A DNA stretch of 64,000 bases, from positions 186,001 through 250,000 of the forward strand of contig NZ_CP024985.1 of NCBI RefSeq assembly GCF_002803845.1. The letters are read 5' to 3'. The notes under the pieces were generated by a model. It was given only the letters and a program-made list of their open reading frames with translations, had not been told where the DNA came from and searched no databases. The stretch is from Streptomyces lavendulae subsp. lavendulae. GTDB taxonomy: Bacteria; Actinomycetota; Actinomycetes; Streptomycetales; Streptomycetaceae. Positions 16,978-25,369 of the stretch are shown in pieces (positions within the stretch are counted from its first letter, which is position 1; each line of letters opens with the position of its first letter). Position numbers and translations under genes: made by a program.

Positions 16978-17794
16978 CGACATCATCGGCCCCGCGTACG
17001 CCCTGAACCGGGGGGTCGGAGCGTTCAACGTCGTCCAGCTCGAGCACGCCGAGGCCATCGTGGACGGAGCACACCGGGCGAACCTGCCCGTGATCCTCCA
17101 GATCAGCGAGAACACCATCCGCTACCACGGCTCCCTCGCACCGATCGGCCGCGCCGCACTCGCCCTGGCCGAGCAGGCGACGGTGCCCGTGGCCGTGCAT
17201 CTGGACCACGCCGAGTCCGAGGACCTGGTGCACGAAGCCGTTCGGCTCGGCTTCACCTCCGTGATGTTCGACGCCTCCAAGCTGCCGTACGGGCAGAACG
17301 TCGCGGCCACCCGGGCGGTCACCGAGTACGGGCACCGGGCCGACGTTCTCGTCGAGGCGGAGCTGGGCGAGGTAGGCGGCAAGAACGGCGCCCACGCCCC
17401 CGGTGTCCGCACCGACCCCGCGGAGGCCCGGGAGTTCGCCGCGGCGACCGCGGTGGACTGCCTGGCAGTGGCGGTCGGCAGCTCCCACGCGATGGCCACT
17501 CGCGACGCCGTACTGGACTTCGACCTGATCGCGCGGCTGCGCAGCGCCACCCGCGTGCCGCTGGTCCTCCACGGTTCGTCGGGCGTCTCGGACGCGGACC
17601 TCGCCAAAGCCGTGTCGGCGGGGATGACGAAGGTCAACATCTCCACCCACCTCAACGGCATCTTCTCCGCGACCGTCCGGCGGGAACTCCACCGTCAGCC
17701 CGCGGTCAGCGACTCCCGCAAGTACCTCGGCCCGGCCCGTGAGGAGGTCGCGGCGGAAGTCGCGCGCCTCCTGAACGTTCTGGCGGGCGTCTGA
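16958..17794 (+). CDS. Class II aldolase (KbaY/GatY-like, tagatose-bisphosphate)
   Basis: ATG 16958 follows GGAGAGG; 278 residues, overlapping the kinase by 20 bp. Zinc and catalytic residues are visible in H-L-D-H-A-E-S, V-E-A-E-L-G-E-V-G-G, V-G-S-S-H-A and L-H-G-S-S-G, and K-V-N-I-S-T-H near the end. Cleavage of tagatose-1,6-bisphosphate to dihydroxyacetone phosphate and glyceraldehyde-3-phosphate would complete the pathway. Fructose-bisphosphate aldolase is the alternative. Last gene of the operon; a strong hairpin follows. Confidence 0.9.
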   Translation: MPLTATDDIIGPAYALNRGVGAFNVVQLEHAEAIVDGAHRANLPVILQISENTIRYHGSLAPIGRAALALAEQATVPVAVHLDHAESEDLVHEAVRLGFTSVMFDASKLPYGQNVAATRAVTEYGHRADVLVEAELGEVGGKNGAHAPGVRTDPAEAREFAAATAVDCLAVAVGSSHAMATRDAVLDFDLIARLRSATRVPLVLHGSSGVSDADLAKAVSAGMTKVNISTHLNGIFSATVRRELHRQPAVSDSRKYLGPAREEVAAEVARLLNVLAGV

Positions 17795-17811
17795 GGACCC
17801 GCCCCCCACAC

Positions 17812-17852
17812 TGCTCCGCGCCCCGTGTCGTCCTGCCCCGGGGCGCGGAGCA
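17812..17852 (+). terminator. Terminator of the sugar operon
   Basis: Perfect 13-bp stem TGCTCCGCGCCCC (17812-17824) with GGGGCGCGGAGCA (17840-17852), starting 17 bp after the aldolase stop. It separates the operon from the secreted lectin gene. Confidence 0.8.
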
Positions 17853-17959
17853 CCCCACTCGGGCCGCCTCGCAGCAGTCCCGAGCACAACCGCCGTCCCC
17901 AAGGACGACGGACCGTCAAGGGAGCCGCCCCACTAGGCTCCTCCCATCAGGGAGTACCC

Positions 17960-20458
17960 GTGATCACTCCTCGAAGCAGACTGGCCGGCGCACTCGCCGC
18001 CGCCGCGCTGGTCATCTCCGGCGGCAGCACGCTGATGATGCCCTCGGCATCCGCAGCGTCGACCGCCCCTGTCCCCGCCCCCGCCACCTACTCCGTCACC
18101 GTTGGCGCCAAGGGCTCCTGGACACACCCTGACGACACCCCCGCCGGCACCTACGTCGACAAGGACGGCACGTTCTACTTCCAGCAGGCCCACGCGCTCT
18201 ACGGCGCCGACGATCCCCGCAAGTGGACGTTCTTCACCGGGACGAACCTGGACACCGCCACCCGGTCCGTCGCCATCAGCGACGCGGTCAACCCGGCCAA
18301 CTCCAACGACCGCAACAACGACACCACCTGGCGCTGCAACAACAGCCCCACCGGGCTCGAAGCGACACCCGCCCCGGCGGGTTCGAGCTACGCACACCGG
18401 AACTACTGTGACCTCGCCGGCGTCTGGGTCGACCCGGACACCGGCGACTGGTACGGACTCGTGCACAACGAGTTCACCCCACAGCCGTTCACCGACGGCC
18501 TGCACTACGACGGCATCGACTACGCGGTCTCCAAGGACCAGGGCCGCACGTGGACCATCAAGGACCACGTCATCACCTCGCACTACAGCACCGAGCGCGG
18601 GGACGACGCCGCCTTCCCGCAGCAGACCTTCCACTACGGCACCGGTGACCAGCGGCTGTTCGTCGACACCGGGTCCGGTTACTTCTACGCCTTCTACGGC
18701 TCCCGGATCGTGAACAAGGGCGGCGGCTGGGCCGCGTTCTACGGGCACGTCGCCCGCGCTCCGATATCGGCGAAGCTGGCGCCCGGCTCCTGGCAGAAGT
18801 GGTACGACGGCGCCTGGTCCGAGCCCGGCCTGGGCGGCCGCGAGAGCAACATGGTGCCCGTCGGCTCCGGCAGCGCGACCGGATACACCCCGCCGTCGAA
18901 GGAGTACGACCCGGCCAACAGCGGCTCCGTGAGCCAGCAGGTCGCCGCCGGCCTGATGCCCCCGACGTCCCCGCTGTTCGTCATGGACATCACCTACAAC
19001 GCCCACCTCGGCCTGTACATCGGCCAGCCCCAGGCGGTCGACCAGAGCGGCAACGCCTCCCAGGAGATCTACGCCACCGCTGACTTGACCACCCAGAAGT
19101 GGTTCCGTCTCGGCGACACGGGCAGCTACAAGAACGCCTCCTGGTACCGCTGGTTCCTCGACAGCGGCAACAAGACCAGCTCCACCATCGTGGGCAAGAA
19201 CTTCCGCTCGTACTGCTCCTTCGGCTGCTCCAACGGAGCCAGTAGCGAGTACGTCAACCTCGCGATCGACACGACCGAGCCCGCCGCGCCGGTCGACACC
19301 TCCAAGGCCTACCGCATCGGCAGCGCGGGCGGCCGGGTCCTGGCCCAGGTTTCCGGCAGCTCGGCCACCACGTCGAGCGCCGCCGCCACCGGCTCCGGCC
19401 TCGAGTCGTGGACTTTCGCCTCGAACGGCGACGGCTCGTACCGCATCGCCAACTCCGGCACCGGTCAGCTCCTCGGGGTGGGCGCTGCCTCGACGGCGAC
19501 CCGCGCCTGGGGCACCAAGCCCACCGTCACCGCGGCGGGAACCGGCGGACCCACGGTCGGCCAGCAGTGGTTCGTCATACGCGGCACCTCGCCCGCCGAT
19601 GGCGCCTCCACCGGCACGTACAAGATCGTCAATCGGTACAGCGGCCTCGTCATCGGCCTCTCCGCGGACTCCACCCGCCTTGCCGAAACCACCCCCACCC
19701 GCAGCTGGACCAACACCACCGGCAACGCGGTCGGCGGCACCCGCACGGCCGGCGAGCAGACCCTGACACTGATCCCGATCGCCCAAGTCCCCGAAACGGT
19801 GATGGTCACCAACCCGGGCAACCAGGCCGGCACCGTGAACAAGGCCGTCTCCCTCCAGGCCGTGGCAACCGACTCCCTCGGCAAGCCCCTGACCTTCACG
19901 GCGACCGGCCTGCCGACCGGGTTGAGCATCAGCTCCAGCGGCCTGATCACCGGCACTCCCACCGCCGCCGGCGCCTCGACCGTGACGGTCACCGCAGCCT
20001 CCGGCACCGCCGGGGGCACGGCCACGTTCACCTGGGCGGTCACAGCCTCCCTCGACGGAGTCCACACCCTCACCGCCGGGGGCAAGGCACTCGACAACCC
20101 AGGCCACAGCACTACCCCCGGCACCCAGCTCATCACCTGGTCACCCAACGGCGGTGCCAACCAGAGCTGGACGTTCACTCAACAGACCGATGGCACGTAC
20201 CAGCTCAAGAACAGCGAGTCCGGCCTCTGCGCCGACGTCGAAGGAGGCTCCACCAGCCCCGGCGCGAAGATCGTCCAGTGGACCTGCAGCAACGGCGCCA
20301 ACCAGCGCTGGAACATCACGCGACAGGCGAACGGCACCCACACCGTCGCCTCCGCCTGGAGCGGACTGCTCCTGACCACCGCCTCCTCCGCCAATGGCGC
20401 ACTGGTCACCCAGCAGCCCGACACCGGCACCACGCTCCAGCAGTGGACCGTCAACTGA
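17960..20458 (+). CDS. Secreted ricin-lectin protein with propeller-like N-terminal region
   Basis: GTG 17960 is preceded by AGGGAG and begins a clear signal peptide (about 32 residues, ending A-S-A-A-S). 832 residues in total. Residues ~40-450 hold repeated Trp/Gly-Asp strands (W-V-D-P-D-T-G-D-W-Y-G, A-V-S-K-D-Q-G-R-T-W) reminiscent of a five-bladed propeller glycosidase, but I cannot name a family. Residues ~450-610 form a lectin-like RICIN region. Residues ~615-695 are a putative Ig (He_PIG) domain (L-P-T-G-L-S-I-S-S-S-G-L-I-T-G-T-P). The C-terminal ~130 residues are a ricin B trefoil with Q-x-W repeats (N-Q-S-W, N-Q-R-W, L-Q-Q-W). Its location suggests it frees sugars from an extracellular polymer for the upstream importer. 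Confidence 0.8.
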   Translation: MITPRSRLAGALAAAALVISGGSTLMMPSASAASTAPVPAPATYSVTVGAKGSWTHPDDTPAGTYVDKDGTFYFQQAHALYGADDPRKWTFFTGTNLDTATRSVAISDAVNPANSNDRNNDTTWRCNNSPTGLEATPAPAGSSYAHRNYCDLAGVWVDPDTGDWYGLVHNEFTPQPFTDGLHYDGIDYAVSKDQGRTWTIKDHVITSHYSTERGDDAAFPQQTFHYGTGDQRLFVDTGSGYFYAFYGSRIVNKGGGWAAFYGHVARAPISAKLAPGSWQKWYDGAWSEPGLGGRESNMVPVGSGSATGYTPPSKEYDPANSGSVSQQVAAGLMPPTSPLFVMDITYNAHLGLYIGQPQAVDQSGNASQEIYATADLTTQKWFRLGDTGSYKNASWYRWFLDSGNKTSSTIVGKNFRSYCSFGCSNGASSEYVNLAIDTTEPAAPVDTSKAYRIGSAGGRVLAQVSGSSATTSSAAATGSGLESWTFASNGDGSYRIANSGTGQLLGVGAASTATRAWGTKPTVTAAGTGGPTVGQQWFVIRGTSPADGASTGTYKIVNRYSGLVIGLSADSTRLAETTPTRSWTNTTGNAVGGTRTAGEQTLTLIPIAQVPETVMVTNPGNQAGTVNKAVSLQAVATDSLGKPLTFTATGLPTGLSISSSGLITGTPTAAGASTVTVTAASGTAGGTATFTWAVTASLDGVHTLTAGGKALDNPGHSTTPGTQLITWSPNGGANQSWTFTQQTDGTYQLKNSESGLCADVEGGSTSPGAKIVQWTCSNGANQRWNITRQANGTHTVASAWSGLLLTTASSANGALVTQQPDTGTTLQQWTVN

Positions 20459-20488
20459 TGCCACTACGGCCGCCGCGGCCTTGACCGG

Positions 20489-20527
20489 CCTGCCGGGGTC
20501 CCGGCCCCCACCCGGAACCCCGGCAGG
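20489..20527 (+). terminator. Terminator of the lectin gene
   Basis: Perfect 11-bp stem CCTGCCGGGGT (20489-20499) with ACCCCGGCAGG (20517-20527), 30 bp after the stop codon. Confidence 0.8.
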
Positions 20528-20570
20528 TCTTCCCAAGCACACGGCGACTGACGGCCGCGGCTGGAGCCAC

Positions 20571-20690
20571 GTCACCCAGCTCCCGGCCCGCCCCGCTCAG
20601 GCGCTCTGCCACCGGCAGGGAACGAGTAACGACCGTCAGCCGGGACTCGGCCAGCAGGCGCGCGGCGGCCGTGGACGAGCAGATCGCCAT
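20571..20690 (-). pseudogene. Fragment of a DeoR-type sugar regulator effector domain
   Basis: About 40 codons read L-L-A-E-S-R-L-T-V-V-T-R-S-L-P-V-A-E-R-L, resembling the sugar-phosphate sensor domain of DeoR regulators (L-T-V-V-T-N-S-L). No HTH or remainder is present. A short remnant; the rest of 20459-20798 contains only hairpins. Confidence 0.3.
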
Positions 20691-20710
20691 TACAGGACGG
20701 TGCCGTGCAG

Positions 20711-20733
20711 GGCACGGCTGATAAAGCCGTGCC
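20711..20733 (-). terminator. Hairpin downstream of the toxin-antitoxin pair
   Basis: GGCACGGCT (20711-20719) and AGCCGTGCC (20725-20733) form a perfect 9-bp stem with a 5-base loop, 66 bp beyond the toxin stop on the minus strand. Confidence 0.5.
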
Positions 20734-20798
20734 TACGATGGAGAACGCTCCAGCCCCGACAGTTGCGATGCCCGCGCCGAGGCGTTGTCACCGGGTGG

Positions 20799-21059
20799 CT
20801 ATCCGAGCCAAACGATGTTCAGCACGGTCAGGCGGTGCAGGGGTCTGTTGACCCAGTAGGTGAGGGACAGCCTGCCGACCGACGCGTAGCGCACGTCCTC
20901 GCCTTCAGGGTCGTCGGCGTTCCACTGCCCGAACCCCCATGGGTTGACCGCGGCGGCGTCCAAGACGTCCCACACGGTGTCCTCTGCGTGCTCGGGCAGG
21001 GTGTCGAGAACCTTCGCAGCCGGCGCGGAGAAGCGGACCGCGTGCGGTTGCCCGGTCAC
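20799..21059 (-). CDS. RelE/ParE-like toxin of a type II toxin-antitoxin pair
   Basis: 86 residues with the RelE-type outline: N-terminal helix (A-A-K-V-L-D-T-L-P), central D-V-R-Y-A-S-V-G-R-L-S-L-T-Y-W-V strands and a short hydrophobic C-terminal strand (L-T-V-L-N-I-V-W). The start overlaps the upstream antitoxin stop as GTGA. Expected activity is ribosome-dependent mRNA cleavage or a related toxicity. Confidence 0.65.
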   Translation of the reverse strand: MTGQPHAVRFSAPAAKVLDTLPEHAEDTVWDVLDAAAVNPWGFGQWNADDPEGEDVRYASVGRLSLTYWVNRPLHRLTVLNIVWLG

Positions 21060-21361
21060 CGGCGCCTTCCCCGCAGCTCTGCCATGTCAATCGTCTCGCC
21101 GTCGTCGTAGCCGGAGGCGACGAACGCGTCGACCGCCGGGGCATGGGCGAGGCGGCCCTGCCAGTCCTGGACGACCTCGTACAGACCGGCGAGGGAGAAC
21201 GTCCGGCGCGACTCCTCCAGCGCTGCCGTCCACTCCCGCTCGAAGGCCGGCACCCACTGCGGCGCACGCCGGTCGGCACGCAGCTGGGCGAGGAGTTCAG
21301 CCGGGGCACCGGGCGAGGGCGCATACGACGGGATGGGCGTGTGCTCAGGCTGAGCGCTCAT
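21056..21361 (-). CDS. Antitoxin-like protein (DUF6247-like)
   Basis: ATG 21361 preceded by TGGAGGACGATC; 101 residues. The N-terminus is proline-rich and disordered; the rest is helical (P-Q-W-V-P-A-F-E-R-E-W, G-L-Y-E-V-V-Q-D-W). This layout is common in actinobacterial proteins encoded directly before RelE-like toxins. The 4-bp overlap with the toxin supports a coupled operon. Family assignment is tentative. Confidence 0.6.
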   Translation of the reverse strand: MSAQPEHTPIPSYAPSPGAPAELLAQLRADRRAPQWVPAFEREWTAALEESRRTFSLAGLYEVVQDWQGRLAHAPAVDAFVASGYDDGETIDMAELRGRRR

Positions 21362-21562
21362 GATCGTCCTCCAGGAAGTCCTGTCGCCCCACGCTAGTAC
21401 TGCCGCTGCCATCAGGGTCCCAATTCAGGTGCGGCTGTTACATCACTGTGCCGCCGGATTCGGCGTACGCCACCGGGTCCGTGAGCAGTTTCCGCCGGTG
21501 ACGCTCCTGATGCTCTGCACCCCTCGGTGGATTCGCTCTGGCGAGGGAACCCGGGTGCCAGT

Positions 21563-22770
21563 GGGACTGTAAATCGTTCGATGTAACTCCCGATCAAGGA
21601 AGATGCATCGATGACCAGTGAGAACGTGACCGAGGCCGAGACCGTCGAGCCGTCTGAGCCGAAGCCGTCGAAGGCGGTGGATGACCGGCTGATCGACGAG
21701 TTGGTGTCCCGGGCTCAGGCTGAGGGCTTGCAGCTGGCCGGTGAGGGCGGTCTGCTGCAGCAGCTGACGAAGCGGCTGCTGGAGTCCGCCCTGGAGGGCG
21801 AGATCACCGACCACCTCGGCTATGACAAGCACGATCCGGCCGGGAAGAACGGCGGCAACTCCCGTAACGGAACACGAGGCAAGACCGTGCTGACGGACGT
21901 CGGTCCGGTGGAGATATCCGTGCCCCGGGACCGTGACGGATCGTTTGAGCCGAGGATCGTCAAGAAGCGGCAGAAGCGCCTGTCCGGGGTGGACGAGACG
22001 GTGATCTCGCTGTCCGCGAAGGGTCTGACGACCGGCGAGGTCCAGGCCCACCTGGCCGAGGTCTATGGCGCCGAAGTCTCCCGCCAGACGATTTCGACCA
22101 TTACCGACAAGGTCATGGACGGGATGGCCGAGTGGCAGAACCGGCCCCTGGACCCGGTCTATCCGGTGGTCTTCATCGACGCGATCCACGTGAAGATCCG
22201 CGACGGCGCCGGCGCGAACCGGCCGATCTACGTCGCCCTGGCCGTCACTGTCGAGGGCCGGCGGGACATCCTGGGTCTGTGGGCCGGCGACGGCGGTGAG
22301 GGGGCCAAGCACTGGATGCACATCCTCACCGAGATCAAGAACCGCGGTGTGAACGACGTCCTCATGCTCGTCTGCGACGGCCTGAAGGGCCTGCCGGACG
22401 CCGTCGAGACGGTCTGGCCCCGCACGACCGTCCAGACCTGCGTGGTCCATCTGCTGCGGAACTCCTTCCGCTATGCCGCCCGGCAGGACTGGGACAAGAT
22501 CGCAAAGCTCCACCAACGCGATCGAGTCAGTGAACGCCCGCATCCGGCGGGCGGTCAAGGCCCGCGGGCACTTCCCGAACGAGACCGCCGCCCTGAAGTG
22601 CGTCTACATGGCGATCATGTCCCTGGACCCCACCGGCCGAGGTCAGGCCCGCTGGACCATGCGCTGGAAGACCGCACTGAACGCCTTCGACAGCACCTTC
22701 GACGGCCGACTCTCCGCAGCCCGGCAGTAACCCCAACCACCCTCGTTACACCGTTCGATTGACAGACCCC
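21563..22770 (+). mobile_element. IS256-family element, internally deleted
   Basis: Imperfect ends: ACTGTAAATCGTTCGATGTAAC-like near 21566 and its complement near 22745-22768, sharing CTGT-x-AATCG and TGTAAC. No exact 8-9 bp target duplication is seen. The transposase has lost an internal segment, so the element is defective. Confidence 0.7.
21611..22730 (+). pseudogene. IS256 (Mutator-type) transposase with internal deletion and frameshift
   Basis: Reads well from M-T-S-E-N-V-T through the first two catalytic aspartates (V-F-I-D-A-I-H-V-K; V-C-D-G-L-K-G-L-P). After R-Q-D-W-D-K-I-A-K at ~22510 it jumps into another frame at S-T-N-A-I-E-S-V-N-A-R-I-R-R. Roughly 75 codons that should contain the third catalytic residue are missing, with a frame change at the junction. 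The distal frame ends at 22730. Non-functional. Confidence 0.85.
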
Positions 22771-22819
22771 CCGGAGGCATAGGGCGCCGTAGAGGGTGCT
22801 ACCTAAGCTTGTTCTTTAT

Positions 22820-23290
22820 CTACCAAGATCTGCCAGGTTTACCGATGGCTTTGAGGGTCTCGGGGCGTTTGACGGTTTTGCCGACGTCGTAGCGGGTGGC
22901 GGGTCGCCGGTTCTTCGAGCCGAGGGGGCGTCCGGGCCCGGTTCCGGTCGGTTGAGGAACACGGGCCGGGCAGAGCAGGTGGGCGCGGATGTTCCTGAAC
23001 CCGCGGCGGACCCGGGCCGGGGTGAGGCTGTCGGGCTTGGCCGGCTTCTCCCAGGGCCGGCGCAGATCGGTGGCCAGCGGCCGGGCGAGGCGAAGTTGGG
23101 TGTGGGCGACGACCAGGACCCAGGTCCAGCGGTCCGCCGCCTCGGGAGTACGAACCTTCGGGGTGGTCCAGCCGAGCGTCTGTTTCCCGAAACGGAACGT
23201 GTGCTCCAGATCGAATCTCCTGAGGAACACCTGCCACCACAGGTCCACGTCCGCCGGGGCGGCGCCGGTCTTCGAGGACCACAACCACAC
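22820..23290 (-). pseudogene. C-terminal fragment of a DDE transposase
   Basis: The frame shows F-D-L-E-H-T-F-R-F-G-K-Q-T-L-G-W-T-T-P-K-V-R, a pattern of IS4/IS701-like Streptomyces transposases around their catalytic glutamate, then a basic tail. The N-terminal half with the two aspartates is missing; sequence to 23390 upstream contains only a small hairpin (7-bp CCTCTCG/CGAGAGG at 23300) before the next IS. Confidence 0.65.
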
Positions 23291-23435
23291 CGGCGGGGCC
23301 TCTCGTTCCTTCGAGAGGTGCGAGATGCAGGTTAATGGCGCTTCTCATGTGCTTGGGCGGGCTGGAAGATACTGACTTTGAAGTCGGGTTGTCGTAGGGG
23401 CTGACGGTTGCTGATCGTCGCGGTATGCCGGATGT

Positions 23436-23975
23436 ATGAGGTATCCGCAGGGTGGGGGTCTGACCGCGGAGAGGCAAGCATTCCGCGAGCGGGTCCGGAT
23501 GGAAGCGGTCGCGATGTTCGCCGTCGGGCGGGGCAGTGGCGAGGTCGCGAAGGAGTTACGGGTCAGCGTCCGGTCGGTCCAGCGGTGGCGGCAGGCCTGG
23601 AGTGCGGCCGGTCAGGACGCGGTCCGTTCCCGCGGCCCGGCGTGTCGTCCCAAGCTGAGCGACGCGCTGTTCGCCGTGCTTGAGGAGGAGCTTGCCAAGG
23701 GCCCGGTCGCGCACGGCTGGCCGGACCAGCGGTGGACGCTGGCCAGGATCAAAACCCTGATCGGCCGCAGGTTCCACAAGTCCATGACGCTGTCGGGCAT
23801 CTCCCAGATGCTGCGGCGGCACGGCTGGAGCCACCAGGTGCCGGCCCGTCGGGCCGTCGAGCGTGACGAGGCGGCGGTGGACGGCTGGGTGAAGGACGTG
23901 TGGCCGCACGTGGAAACACCGCGGCGGCGCTCGAAGTCTGGATCGTCTTCGAAGACGAAGCCGGATTCTCGATGA
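23436..23975 (+). CDS. IS630 transposase orfA
   Basis: 179 residues; HTH near residues 15-50 (V-A-K-E-L-R-V-S-V-R-S-V-Q-R-W). Homologous to the 129-611 gene over ~158 residues, but here the frame does not stop at V-E; it runs another 20 codons before TAG-type termination inside orfB. So the two copies differ in how orfB is expressed. Confidence 0.8.
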   Translation: MRYPQGGGLTAERQAFRERVRMEAVAMFAVGRGSGEVAKELRVSVRSVQRWRQAWSAAGQDAVRSRGPACRPKLSDALFAVLEEELAKGPVAHGWPDQRWTLARIKTLIGRRFHKSMTLSGISQMLRRHGWSHQVPARRAVERDEAAVDGWVKDVWPHVETPRRRSKSGSSSKTKPDSR

Positions 23976-24547
23976 CGCCGCCGACCTCACGCACCTGGAG
24001 CCGACGCGGCACCACACCCGTCATCCGGGTCCGCGGACGCTCCCAGCGCCGCTTCTCCAGCGCCGCCCTGTGCTGCCACAAACCCGGCGAACGCTCCCGC
24101 CTCATCTACCGGCTCAAACGGCATACCGATCACAAAAGCGGAGGCCGCAAGTGCTTCGCCTGGACCGAGTACCGCGACCTCCTCATCGCCGCCCACCAGC
24201 AACTCGGCGGACCAATCATCCTCATCTGGGACAACTTGAACGTCCACAAAGAGCGCCGAATGAAGGCCTTCATTGACGCGCAGGACTGGCTCACCGCCTA
24301 CCACCTGCCGTCCTACGCACCCGACCTCAACCCCGTGGAAGGCATCTGGTCAATCCTCCGCCGCACCAGCCAGGCCAACACCGCTTTCACCGACCCGAGC
24401 CACCTCATGCGCCGACTCCGACACGGTCTCCGCCAGATCCAATACCGCAGCGACATCATCAACGGATGCCTCACCGCTACCGGCCTCATCCTCAGGTCCG
24501 GCTCCGACGGGCCATACTGCGAGCCGCCGCAGCATGCGCTCCTGTGA
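23900..24547 (+). CDS. IS630 transposase orfB (DD34E catalytic domain)
   Basis: Lies in the -1 frame relative to orfA and overlaps it by 76 bp. Catalytic residues: I-V-F-E-D-E-A-G-F (D), L-I-W-D-N-L-N-V-H (D) and N-P-V-E-G-I-W (E), the DD34E spacing of IS630. A GTG at 23900 could start it, or a -1 frameshift near GTGGAAACA could fuse it to orfA. All three acidic residues are present, so it could be active. Confidence 0.8.
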   Translation: MAARGNTAAALEVWIVFEDEAGFSMTPPTSRTWSRRGTTPVIRVRGRSQRRFSSAALCCHKPGERSRLIYRLKRHTDHKSGGRKCFAWTEYRDLLIAAHQQLGGPIILIWDNLNVHKERRMKAFIDAQDWLTAYHLPSYAPDLNPVEGIWSILRRTSQANTAFTDPSHLMRRLRHGLRQIQYRSDIINGCLTATGLILRSGSDGPYCEPPQHALL

Positions 24548-24600
24548 AGCCGCGCTCAAGGAACCGGATCTGGAACCCCGCTCATTGGCCGAGTACGCGC

Positions 24601-25149
24601 TCAGCCAGACCACGGGACCGAGGACCACACGCCGAACCACTGCTCGGCGTCGAACTCCTCGAACCGCTCCATCTCGGTGAACCCCAGTTTCTCCGCGACA
24701 CGTACCGAGCGGTCGTTGGCCACCTGGGTGCAGAGCACCACCGGCTCACCGGGAAACACGTCGGCGAACCAGCCGAGCGCCGCCGAACATGCCTCAAGAG
24801 CGTACCCACGTCCCCACGCCTCCGGCAGGAGCATGTAGCTGAGCTCGGCCTCCCCGGCATCAGGACGGACGTGCCCCGGACGCTCCGCGCCCCGCCGGTC
24901 AAGCGTGACGATGCCGATCATCGCCCCGTCGTGATCGACCACGAATACGCCTGGGCGCCGCCCGGGCACTTCAGGCACTGCATTCTCAAGCTCAGCACGC
25001 GGTCGGGGGCCACCGAGGTACGTCCGCACCTCTGACGAAGCGAACAGGTCAACGAACGCCGCACGGTCTCGGGCCTCGGGCTCGCGGAGCACGAGCCGCT
25101 CGGTCCGCAACGGGGCGGGCGGCCAGACAACGGGTCCAAGCTCAGCCAT
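24601..25149 (-). CDS. GNAT-family N-acetyltransferase (RimJ/RimL type)
   Basis: ATG 25149 begins M-A-E-L-G-P-V-V-W; 182 residues. Typical start P-L-R-T-E-R-L-V-L-R-E-P, the acetyl-CoA motif L-P-E-A-W-G-R-G-Y-A-L-E-A, and a late N-x-x-S-x-R-V-A-E-K-L-G-F-T-E. Members acetylate ribosomal-protein N-termini, antibiotics or small amines; the substrate cannot be read from sequence. Single gene with no operon partner. Confidence 0.88.
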   Translation of the reverse strand: MAELGPVVWPPAPLRTERLVLREPEARDRAAFVDLFASSEVRTYLGGPRPRAELENAVPEVPGRRPGVFVVDHDGAMIGIVTLDRRGAERPGHVRPDAGEAELSYMLLPEAWGRGYALEACSAALGWFADVFPGEPVVLCTQVANDRSVRVAEKLGFTEMERFEEFDAEQWFGVWSSVPWSG

Positions 25150-25336
25150 GACAGGTAACCTACCGACTTTCCCCCATGGCGGGAGCACCAGGCCCCGACA
25201 TCACGCCTTCAACCTCAGTAACCGACTCCATGCGGCGTGCTGTCGCCGTCGTGGCTGGGCAAGAGCCGGAACCGACGGCGGATGGGCGGGCGTCCAGTCC
25301 TAACAGCAGGCATGAAGGCTGCGAGCCCGTCCGGAA

Positions 25337-25358
25337 GCGGGCCGGAAAGCCGGCCCGC
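25337..25358 (-). terminator. Terminator of the kinase cluster
   Basis: Perfect 9-bp stem GCGGGCCGG (25337-25345) with CCGGCCCGC (25350-25358), loop AAAG, 12 bp beyond the stop of the last kinase on the minus strand. Confidence 0.6.
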
Positions 25359-25369
25359 CAACCGTTCGA

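Larger units (their letters stand above)
23393..24547 (+). mobile_element. IS630-family element, second copy
   Basis: Left boundary estimated where similarity to the first copy ends (GTTGTCGTAGGGGCTGACGG region). Contains orfA and orfB in a -1 relationship. I could not define the right terminal repeat or a TA duplication, so the right limit is the end of orfB. Confidence 0.65.
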
